Shown here: positions 10,748 to 24,912 of the stretch, piece by piece
Numbering within the stretch: the first letter of the stretch is position 1
Layout of the letters: every line of letters begins with the position of its first letter
NCBI GenBank assembly: GCA_043381765.1
Contig: JBHJMP010000974.1
Span: 1 to 28,518, forward strand
Length of the DNA stretch: 28,518 nt
Direction: 5' to 3'
Source: Collodictyon triciliatum
Lineage: Eukaryota; CRuMs
Notes under the pieces: model-generated
The model's input: only the letters and a program-made list of their open reading frames with translations
Database searches by the model: none
What the model was told of the DNA's origin: nothing
Program-made: the position numbers and the translations under genes

Positions 10748-12441
10748 ATGGATTCTCTCGAGAGGCTTGAAGCAGACGAGATACTTGGCCCAGTTATCCA
10801 TCGTTTGGATCTTCGCAATGTACAAAACACCAGTGATCTGAGCCTTTCAGTGTCCCAGCTTTTGCATCAAATAGCATCGCACCCCGGTCGCGTTTCTCCC
10901 AAGAATGTAAAGCAACCTATTTCTTCTATATTCTTTTTTTTTTTTTTTTTTTTTTTTTGTTGGGGGGGGGGGTTTTTTTTTTTTTTTTGGTTTATTTTTT
11001 TTTTTTTTTGTTTTTTTTTTTNNNNNNNNNNNNNNNNNNNNNNNNNNNNNNNNNNNNNNNNNNNNNNNNNNNNNNNNNNNNNNNNNNNNNNNNNNNNNNN
11101 NNNNNNNNNNNNNNNNNNNNNNNNNNNNNNNNNNNNNNNNNNNNNNNNNNNNNNNNNNNNNNNNNNNNNNNNNNNNNNNNNNNNNNNNNNNNNNNNNNNN
11201 NNNNNNNNNNNNNNNNNNNNNNNNNNNNNNNNNNNNNNNNNNNNNNNNNNNNNNNNNNNNNNNNNNNNNNNNNNNNNNNNNNNNNNNNNNNNNNNNNNNN
11301 NNNNNNNNNNNNNNNNNNNNNNNNNNNNNNNNNNNNNNNNNNNNNNNNNNNNNNNNNNNNNNNNNNNNNNNNNNNNNNNNNNNNNNNNNNNNNNNNNNNN
11401 NNNNNNNNNNNNNNNNNNNNNNNNNNNNNNNNNNNNNNNNNNNNNNNNNNNNNNNNNNNNNNNNNNNNNNNNNNNNNNNNNNNNNNNNNNNNNNNNNNNN
11501 NNNNNNNNNNNNNNNNNNNNNNNNNNNNNNNNNNNNNNNNNNNNNNNNNNNNNNNNNNNNNNNNNNNNNNNNNNNNNNNNNNNNNNNNNNNNNNNNNNNN
11601 NNNNNNNNNNNNNNNNNNNNNNNNNNNNNNNNNNNNNNNNNNNNNNNNNNNNNNNNNNNNNNNNNNNNNNNNNNNNNNNNNNNNNNNNNNNNNNNNNNNN
11701 NNNNNNNNNNNNNNNNNNNNNNNNNNNNNNNNNNNNNNNNNNNNNNNNNNNNNNNNNNNNNNNNNNNNNNNNNNNNNNNNNNNNNNNNNNTGTCTGTGTC
11801 TGTGTCTGTGTCTGTGTCTGTGTCTGTGTCTGTGTCTGTGTCTGTGTCTGTGTCTGTGTCTGTGTCTGTGTCTGTGTCTGTGTCTGTATTTGTATCTGTA
11901 TCTGTACCTGTATTTGTATTTGTATTTGTATCTGTATCTGTATCTGTATCTATATTTGTGTCTGTGTCTGTATTTGTATTTGTATCTGTATCTGTATCTG
12001 TATCTGTATCTGTATCTGTATCTGTATCTGTATCTGTATCTGTATCTGTATCTGTACCCCTATCTGTACCCGTATCTCTATCTCTATCTCTATCTCTATC
12101 TCTATCTCTATCTCTATCTCTATCTCTATCTCTATCTCTATCTCTATTTCTTATTTGCAGGTTTCCCTCCTCTATTTCCTAAGAGGATTATTGTATGATT
12201 GGTCTCAAAGATATGAACAGGTTGAGTTGTAGTTTTTATATAGCTCATCAAAGTATCCTCTTACTTTTATTCCTGAGCAATCCTCTTATTAGCCCATTTA
12301 CGAATTTTATCATATTCAACACGTAGCGTACATCAACCCTTATCTAAAAACTTTAAACTAATTCATTTTTAAGTAGGCTTTAGCTGATTTTGAGACATCT
12401 GTTAGGCTGGATTCGCACTTGGTTTGTTCTTTTTTGTTTAC

Positions 12442-12518
<77 letters not shown>

Positions 12519-15420
12519 CATCCTTACTCTTTCTCAATGTTTATATTCACTCTTCGTCAAATATTATATATTGCCTAGAACATCGAAAAAATAATGATAT
12601 TACAAACCACCTCAGATGCAGGCCCATTTATATCGAGCCGTGGTACTAGATAAAATAGGTATTTTCTTAGAGATTAGTTTGGATAACCCAAAAGAGCTCT
12701 ACTTCTTAAACCTTTTTATCCCATATATTCAAAATAATTGATCAAAAATCCTTATCATTTTTATTAAACATTTATGTTTTTATTTCTGTCATTTTAATGT
12801 ATGTCCCACTTTGTATCGAATAAAGGGTATTTTTTTCAATGTATGTCCCCTCTATTCAATTAAAAGTTATCTTCTTTTAAGCTATATAGGTAGAATTATC
12901 CTTGATAATGGTGAGTTCAAAATATATTCATAAGATTTGGATACAGGTAAATACGAAGATGCACTTGCATCATATAACCACGCTGTAAATTTACATCCTT
13001 ATGGGGACAGCCTCACCCTTCGAGCCATTCACTACCATAAACACGGAATGTATAAAGAGGCAATTTCGGACTCTACTAAAGTGCTAATGCATGACATGTC
13101 AAACTCTTTGGCGTGGTTGGTTCGTGGTGACACACATAAATACATGGGCATGCAGACAGAGGCTCTGAGTGATTATTCTAAGGCATATGCCCATCCATTT
13201 TCAACAACTGCGTGCCTGTTCTTTAGTTTATTACATGCCCAAATTCATAGTCATAGTCATAGTCATAGTCATAGTCATAGTCATAGTCATAGTCATAGTC
13301 ATAGTCATAGTCATAGTCATAGTCATAGTCATAGTCATAGTCATAGTCATAGTCATAGTCATAGACATAGTCATAATCATAGTCATAGTCATAGTCATAG
13401 TCATAGTCATAGTCATAGTCATAGTCATAGTCATAGTCATAGTCATAGTCATAGTCATAGTCATAGTCATAGTCATAGTCATAGTCATAGTCATAGTCAT
13501 AGCATGTGTTCAGTAATTAATGTTGTTTATACAATCCACGTAATGGACAATACCAGGCCGTACTAATCAAGTATCCACAATAGGCGATTGAATTGGACTC
13601 TCTTCGAACAAAAAAGCTTGTTGGTCGAGGATTTAGACTAAATAACTTGATCGAATTTGAGGAAATTCTTTACGATTTCGTAACCTGTATCAAAGTGTGT
13701 CGGCCCAGTTTGAGATCGACGCCTTGGAGGCCCAATATGACCGATGTCGTGGAAAAAATTGGCCAGTTACAAGAAAATCACCCTATTACATGCACGCCAT
13801 ATTCGCTCGGGGATAGTTTCCTTTACAAAGAGAGTACCTCGATCATCCCAGAAGCTGAATATCGAATAGCTGATATCAGGCAAGGTTCATTCACTTTTAT
13901 GAATTCAGAAGGTGACACTTCATCTAGAATAGGCTGGTCACCAAGAAACCTTGAAAAGAGTCCTTCTGAATCTGGGGTAATGGATTGTAAGACTTTAAAT
14001 CCAGTAGCAGATAGGAATGAAGTTAATATGCTCTCCTCTGAAAATCAATATGGTTTTATTGGAATTGAAAGCAAAAAAAAGGATAGAGCGCATTCAACGG
14101 ATATGAATCATACAGAAAACAGAGTAGATTCTGCTTTATACAAGCAAGGGAAGGAAGACGGAGATGAAAATCAAAATGTAGTCAGTGTTTTCGAAATAGA
14201 ATCCGAAGGAGGCTGTAAAATTCTTGGTTCAATAACGTCATGCTCAGACAAAAATCAAAGAAAGAGTATGCCACTGTCAGTTAGATCAATTGCACCAAGC
14301 GACGGTCTCTGCTTTATAATGAGATATATTCATCCATTTTTCACGTATATAATTATTTTTTTTAGATAAACTAATAAAAAAAAAGCTCCACTATATTGAA
14401 GGCTTCTAATATAGTTGTTAGCGACCGGTATACCACACGAACTGGGTTGTCAAAGCAAAGCCATTCATCTGTTGCGTCTTTCGGCACGGCGCGCTCATTA
14501 CCAGTATTTAAAAAATTCGATTCGATCATTTTTTTTTATACATTTCATTCACTTATAACTATTTTTTTATGACTGTAGAACATTAAGTTGAACTGGCAAA
14601 TGAATCGTTCATATAGAAGGTTGGTGCATCTAAGTCCCATCTATTTCAATGAAAAGTCCTTTTTGTGTTTAAATAATGTACTAACCCCTTATATACTCTA
14701 CGCGTTCTTTTTGGTAAAATTCCTAGTAGGGCGTGTTTACCGCACGACCTAAAGTTTTATACTTAACCCTCATTACATCTTATTTATGGATGCAAGAGTA
14801 TCGCTTTCTAATCATTTTTGCCCTAGTAGACCCTGGGCAGAAGCTGTCCAAACAGATGAATTAGCGCTGGACGAGCTCGTGAACGTCTCTCTTTCCTTAC
14901 AGGATAACATAAGTTCTGCAAAAGAACACTCAAGACAAGTACATATATCTCGATTCAAAAGGGTACCTCCGCATGTTGCATTACCTACTCAACGTAGAGA
15001 CGTATTCAACAGCATTAAACGCTTAAAAAAACGTGTCTTCATGAAAGATGAACATCCAGTCCGATTGCCATCCATCCGTTTAAAATCTAAACTAAAGTTG
15101 GTCCACACAAAACCCCCCACAAGCATTTCAGAACCTTTTAAATTGGAATATAGGAGCAAACAACCTAAGACAGAGGCTAAATTGCCAGAAGGATCTGAAC
15201 AGAGTTCCTCACAAAAAAGAACACGAAAGGTTGGTCAATCTAGTCGACAGAGGGTAGCCTATGAAGGAAGGAAACAAGCACGAGAAGCGAATGACTCATC
15301 TCTACCAATCGGAACAAAAACTCAAAAAGCAGGTGCTTAGGGATATTTTCTCTTACTGTTTTTATTCTTTTCTTCTTTCCCTTTTCCACTATAAACCATC
15401 TCACACGCTTTTCATGTATG

Positions 15421-15476
<56 letters not shown>

Positions 15477-16117
15477 TCTTCCAAAACAATTTTCTTTGGG
15501 CTCAGTCTCTTAGTTCTTTTAGAATTTCTTGCTCACATTTTCTAATTATACATATTTCCTCTGCAATAGTCCAAAGGCTCAAATCAATAGAGCCTCCAGA
15601 AAAAAAGTGTGAAGGTTTCCGCGTCATCGACCCTAATCTTCTTGGGACTCTAGAAGAAAGGCCAACATATAGCACACCAAAACTATCCGACTGGATTGTC
15701 ACGAAGCAGCGAAGCTCACCGCGCAAACAGAACGGGTTAAAACCACACATTAAAGTCTTTCAACCGCAAGCGAATCCCAATTATATTCACCCTGACGAAA
15801 GCTTAACCCATGTCCCAACAGTTCCAAAGCTCCTTCTTAGTCCACATCCACCTCCATTGCAATACCCAGGCATGCACCAACCAGTTGCGGATAATCAACG
15901 ATCCTCTGTGGATAGAACCAGTATTCAATCACATAAGGAACCCTTATGTGAAGAACGGGATATTCATAATGATGTGCAGTACCAATCGCCATCTCCTAAT
16001 ATCGCTCGTCGAAGTTACAGACAACACATTGTGGTAAAAAACATGGATTTTATTCACCCCTCTCCTCCCGCCCCTCCTAGAAGGAGACAGAAAGGCGTCT
16101 TTCCTGTATCAAATTGA
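10748..16117 (+). CDS. Tetratricopeptide-repeat protein, 9 exons, about 810 aa
   Basis: Exons: 10748-10906, 12161-12220, 12616-12658, 12947-13182, 13584-14304, 14415-14503, 14579-14619, 14797-15332 and 15570-16117. Phases agree throughout and give 811 codons including TGA. Residues 74-200 form about four TPR units, for example LYRAVVLDKIGKYEDALASY, GMYKEAISDSTKVL and MGMQTEALSDYSKAIELD. TPRs are protein-binding helical scaffolds. Residues 210-620 are Ser/Asn/Lys-rich and probably disordered; the last 180 residues are Pro- and Arg-rich and end in RRRQKGVFPVSN. The start is uncertain: an open frame from ATG 10530 (MSGMRQTNVYPWP) could be an upstream exon joined through the acceptor at 10715. 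The junction 13182/13584 needs a GC-AG intron. Introns 1, 2, 4 and 8 hold long simple repeats. The family is not recognised beyond TPR. Confidence 0.72.
10931..11021. repeat. Poly-T/poly-G low-complexity tract at a gap edge
   Basis: Long T runs broken by a G run and single G or A bases, ending in the gap, inside intron 1 of the TPR gene. The pattern suggests unreliable base calling. Confidence 0.9.
11022..11790. other. Assembly gap (N) inside TPR intron 1
   Basis: Run of N between a homopolymer tract and a hexamer array. The flanking exons join in phase 0 across it. Confidence 1.
11791..12146 (+). repeat. Three-block hexamer array TGTGTC, TGTATC, TCTATC
   Basis: The array starts as TGTGTC units, passes through mixed TGTATT/TGTATC units and ends as TCTATC units. 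It stops about 14 bp before the acceptor of TPR exon 2 (TTATTTGCAG at 12151-12160), so its pyrimidine-rich end serves as the polypyrimidine tract. Confidence 0.97.
12442..12516. repeat. (ATT)n microsatellite in a TPR-gene intron
   Basis: About 25 units, between exons 12161-12220 and 12616-12658. Confidence 0.97.
12796..12849 (+). mobile_element. Micro-insertion with 12-bp target-site duplication
   Basis: The 12-mer AATGTATGTCCC occurs at 12796-12807 and again at 12838-12849. Between them lie 30 bp that include ATCGAATAAAGGG and end in a T run. The same core occurs at 16325, 23912 and, reversed, at 25392. This fits a target-site duplication around an extremely 5'-truncated retroelement tail. 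It lies in the intron before TPR exon 4. Confidence 0.6.
13245..13502 (+). repeat. (TCATAG)n hexamer array in a TPR-gene intron
   Basis: About 43 units with only two or three variant units. One frame reads as an open His-Ser run in phase with the upstream TPR exon, but the TPR consensus is kept only if this segment is spliced out. Confidence 0.97.
15422..15475 (+). repeat. 54-base poly-T run in a TPR-gene intron
   Basis: Uninterrupted T run in the last intron of the TPR gene. It lies about 95 bp before the acceptor at 15569 and is not the tract immediately next to it. Confidence 0.95.
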
Positions 16118-16133
16118 GGACTACACTGTCACC

Positions 16134-16139
16134 AATAAA
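16134..16139 (+). terminator. Candidate polyadenylation signal of the TPR gene
   Basis: AATAAA 17 nt after the TGA stop, overlapped by a second AATAAA four bases on. This supports the gene ending here. Confidence 0.6.
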
Positions 16140-16309
16140 TAAATAATCATATCATAATATTACGATTTTCTGCAAGAAGATTGTGACGGGACTGTCAATC
16201 ATAGTAATAATCAGAAGAAACAAACAATGGAACCGTTCATTCATTATAACTAGACGAATCCGCTCCTAGTGTACTTGGCTATCACGTACGAATGTTGAAT
16301 ATGTTAATG

Positions 16310-16362
16310 TGTTCCATATCAGATGAATCGAATAAAGGGAAAAAAAAATCTGTTCCATATCA
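16310..16362 (+). mobile_element. Micro-insertion with 12-bp target-site duplication and A tail
   Basis: TGTTCCATATCA occurs at 16310-16321 and 16351-16362. The 29 bp between them read GAATCGAATAAAGGG followed by nine A. A polyadenylation-like signal followed by an A tail, inside a perfect direct repeat, is the signature of target-primed retrotransposition with almost complete 5' truncation. Confidence 0.7.
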
Positions 16363-16916
16363 CGATAATGTAATACTATCACAAAGGGTGATCCATCTTT
16401 GCTCATTACACAGCGATTTATTGAAATCCCAAAGCCTAGGGACTAAATAGTGTGTTTTTGGGTATTTAATCATTCAATTCATACTCACATAAACTTTATA
16501 CAATGTATCCTCAACCATTCTAGTAATGTGTTGTCCCTCCCGTTTTATCCGGTTTTTCCCGCCCGCTCATTAATCACGCAATGTCAAATCCCATAGATTG
16601 TTTGTTTTCTCATTCAGCTTTTCGAAAAAGAAAAAAAAACTCCTCTTGTCTAGTGTTTTGCATCAGGTTCATATAAGCAACTGCGAAACAAAGACGTGTT
16701 TTACGTTATTACAACAATATACAACGAGATTAATACTATGGTAGGAAACCAATAAATATTTCCTAGGTAAATATTATGTGATATGTTTCAATTTTGTTTT
16801 TATTGTGTTTGGTATTTGGAGGAATGTGAAGCATCAGTAAGGAGGACGGAGATATAAAGAAAAATAATAGCAAAGCTAGTAATATATCAATTATGGCTAT
16901 TCGAGTAAAGTAAAGG

Positions 16917-22407
<5,491 letters not shown>

Positions 22408-23555
22408 ACTGTTCCAGTCTTTTATTTCCTCCCTAGGAGAAAAGGGCAGCCAAGAAGGAGCAGAAGGCCGAATGAATGAAACGAGAAACGATTGATGGCT
22501 GATCCAAAAAAGAAAGCTTGCTCCTGTGTGATATAATATCTGAGATCAAGAGTTTAACTCGAGTGGTGGGGAACATTGAGGTGGGGTTTCGCTCATTTGT
22601 TTCTTCTCATTCTCATTATTGTTACTCGGATTATTATTATTATTATATTGGTATTATACATGATGTTTTGCCAGAAAATTAACAGAGAGCCGAAATGATT
22701 TTCTTGAGAAAAATGATGACATTAGCTTAGTTAAATTAACTACGCGAATGGGGTTATTTCCACCAACAGGGCAAAGTAGAAGCAGTAAAGGAAGTAGAAG
22801 TAGAAATACAGAAGAAGAAAAAAGGAGCACAAAGGTTATATGAAGGACGGAAAAGAAAGCCTGGCTCTGAACCTTCCATCGCAGCGCTTGTGTATTGTTT
22901 TCCTCTCCTTTTTCTTTTTCTTTTCTTTTTCCTCCAAATGTTGGTACTGCTTTGTTCGAGGACATAAGGCTCTTTTCGATCTAGTTCCATCCTGCGCGAT
23001 CGCCTGATGAACCAGAACACCGCCGGGCAGACAAACAGCAGCCGAGATATTTTCCACAATTAGAAGTACTGGTAAACAGACCCAACCGTTGATCTATTTT
23101 TGGCTGCACCCAATGGTGGTCGGTTGTTTTCGGGCCCAATCAAGCGACAGAAAAGTTAATTCTATAAATTTAATATTACGCACAATTTAGTATTCATATT
23201 TTATCTTATAAATTTAAAAATTAAACATATTTATCAAAAAATATATATTTTCCGCATATGTATAACAGAGGTATATCGGTATCTGGTTGCGAGATGCGGC
23301 GCTTGTCCAGTGCCCGTTAATCATGTAGCCAGACTCTTTTACTGCGTAGGTAGCATCCATTGCCACCAAAAAAGATGATATCATGCATTCCAAATCAAAC
23401 AATTTCCCCTGCAGCTCTTATCAACCATGCATCTTTAGCTGGCGGCAGGTTATCTGGGCCTAAAGCACTCAACCTTTGCCTTTTAAAAAAAAGGAAAAAA
23501 AAGGGATGGGTACGATTAACCACATAGCCTTGAATTACTGTGGTTCTTATGGAGC
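22408..23555. other. Upstream region of the channel gene
   Basis: No confident gene. It holds the channel promoter on the minus strand. A minus-strand frame at 23214-23402 (AMDATYAVKESGYMINGHW) and an adjoining frame-shifted piece (LGPDNLPPAKDAWLIRAAG) look protein-like but are broken and unassigned. They may be remains of a mobile element. Confidence 0.35.
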
Positions 23556-23936
23556 GTGCGCGCATTCTCTCGTTCTAATGATTCACCCGAACGAGGAATC
23601 AATGTAGCCAGACTGGAAAGCCTCGTGCAATACAGCCTCCTGAACAGTCTGCTGAAACACGCCCGCATTCTTCGCTATTCTGCCGCAAGCGAAGAGATGT
23701 GGGAATGTGTCGTGCGATATCTCCCACAGCATATCCAACCCCTGCTATTCACACAGCCAATCAACCAGTTGAGACGCCCGCCTGACCAACTCGCTATCAC
23801 TGATTTCTTTCCAGTCCCAGCCTCTCCACAATAGTGTCTTCTCTTACTCGCGTTTGCTCTCTCCCATGCGCTCTTTTATTCCCTTTGTATGGAATAACCT
23901 CGCTACATTTGAATCGAATAAAGGAAAAAAAAAAGT
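23556..23936 (+). mobile_element. Probable 3' end of a non-LTR retroelement with ORF remnant
   Basis: An open frame of 92 codons (23556-23834; no ATG at its start, so probably the tail of a longer ORF) is followed by about 75 bp and then AATCGAATAAAGG (23912-23924) and ten A. This is the order stop, untranslated region, polyadenylation-like signal and A tail expected at the 3' end of a LINE-type element. The last residues include QLAITDFF, which fits the PCNA-binding (PIP-box) pattern Q-x-x-I-x-x-F-F. The same 3' core sits at the micro-insertions at 12796 and 16310 and, reversed, near 25392. I see no reverse-transcriptase motif in the part present, and no clear target-site duplication. A decayed host gene is the alternative. 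Confidence 0.45.
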
Positions 23937-23956
23937 AGAATCAAATAGATTTTAAA

Positions 23957-24000
23957 AAAACCATAAAAAACCAATAAAAAAACCAATAAAAAAAACAAAA
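23957..24000 (+). repeat. Left edge of the CCAATAAAAAAA array
   Basis: Two CCAAT units and one CCAT variant with A runs, continuing into the gap. Same unit as on the far side. Confidence 0.9.
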
Positions 24001-24562
24001 NNNNNNNNNNNNNNNNNNNNNNNNNNNNNNNNNNNNNNNNNNNNNNNNNNNNNNNNNNNNNNNNNNNNNNNNNNNNNNNNNNNNNNNNNNNNNNNNNNNN
24101 NNNNNNNNNNNNNNNNNNNNNNNNNNNNNNNNNNNNNNNNNNNNNNNNNNNNNNNNNNNNNNNNNNNNNNNNNNNNNNNNNNNNNNNNNNNNNNNNNNNN
24201 NNNNNNNNNNNNNNNNNNNNNNNNNNNNNNNNNNNNNNNNNNNNNNNNNNNNNNNNNNNNNNNNNNNNNNNNNNNNNNNNNNNNNNNNNNNNNNNNNNNN
24301 NNNNNNNNNNNNNNNNNNNNNNNNNNNNNNNNNNNNNNNNNNNNNNNNNNNNNNNNNNNNNNNNNNNNNNNNNNNNNNNNNNNNNNNNNNNNNNNNNNNN
24401 NNNNNNNNNNNNNNNNNNNNNNNNNNNNNNNNNNNNNNNNNNNNNNNNNNNNNNNNNNNNNNNNNNNNNNNNNNNNNNNNNNNNNNNNNNNNNNNNNNNN
24501 NNNNNNNNNNNNNNNNNNNNNNNNNNNNNNNNNNNNNNNNNNNNNNNNNNNNNNNNNNNNNN
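24001..24562. other. Assembly gap (N) inside the CCAAT array
   Basis: Run of N flanked on both sides by the same 12-bp repeat, so the true array is probably long and its length unknown. Confidence 1.
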
Positions 24563-24678
24563 AAACCAATAAAAAAACCAATAAAAAAACCAATAAAAAA
24601 CCCAATAAAAAAACCAATAAAAAAACCAATAAAAAAACCAATAAAAAAACCAATAAAAAAACCAATAAAAAAACCAAC
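24563..24678 (+). repeat. 12-bp tandem array CCAATAAAAAAA
   Basis: Nine CCAAT units about 12 bp apart plus one CCAAC variant, ending about 240 bp before the RING gene start codon. It could be a simple minisatellite, but CCAAT is the NF-Y/HAP complex site and the array lies in a divergent promoter region. Confidence 0.95.
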
Positions 24679-24912
24679 ACAATAAAAAGTCAACAATAGT
24701 GGGAAATAATAATAGAAAAAACATCCTAAATTCCTCATGCTCCAAAAATACAAATCGATCGTTGGAAAAAAGAGGATCTATTTGAAGCCATATTCACAAC
24801 TTTCAAAACAAAACAAAACCCGACTGCCCTCGATCAAAAGTAGAGAAAGAAGCTTACTCTGCCTCCACCTCTGCTGAATGCACTCCTACTAGGGTTCCTA
24901 GTCTCTTTCAGA

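Larger units (their letters stand above)
16118..16916. other. Convergent intergenic region
   Basis: AT-rich spacer between the 3' ends of the TPR gene and the channel gene. No ORF that I support. It holds the TPR-gene polyadenylation signal, a candidate channel-gene signal (AATAAA on minus, 16799-16804) and a micro-insertion (16310-16362). Confidence 0.6.

Noticed and set aside
10634-12232. 532-codon plus-strand ORF
   Set aside because: Most of it is N gap, homopolymer and hexamer repeat. Only the short pieces 10748-10906 and 12161-12220 are exons.
13231-13566. Poly(His-Ser), poly(Ile-Val) and poly(Met-Thr) reading frames
   Set aside because: They are frames of the TCATAG repeat. Homology of the flanking exons places the array in an intron.
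14786-14796. ATG at 14786 as the start of a separate gene
   Set aside because: The frame joins in phase to the upstream exon through the acceptor at 14796, so it is more likely an internal exon of the TPR gene.
24563-24678. CRISPR-like spaced repeat
   Set aside because: The 12-bp units are contiguous without unique spacers and the genome is eukaryotic; it is a tandem minisatellite.
23903-24753. Phe/Leu/Tyr-rich minus-strand ORFs around the gap
   Set aside because: They are translations of the CCAATAAAAAAA array and run through the gap.
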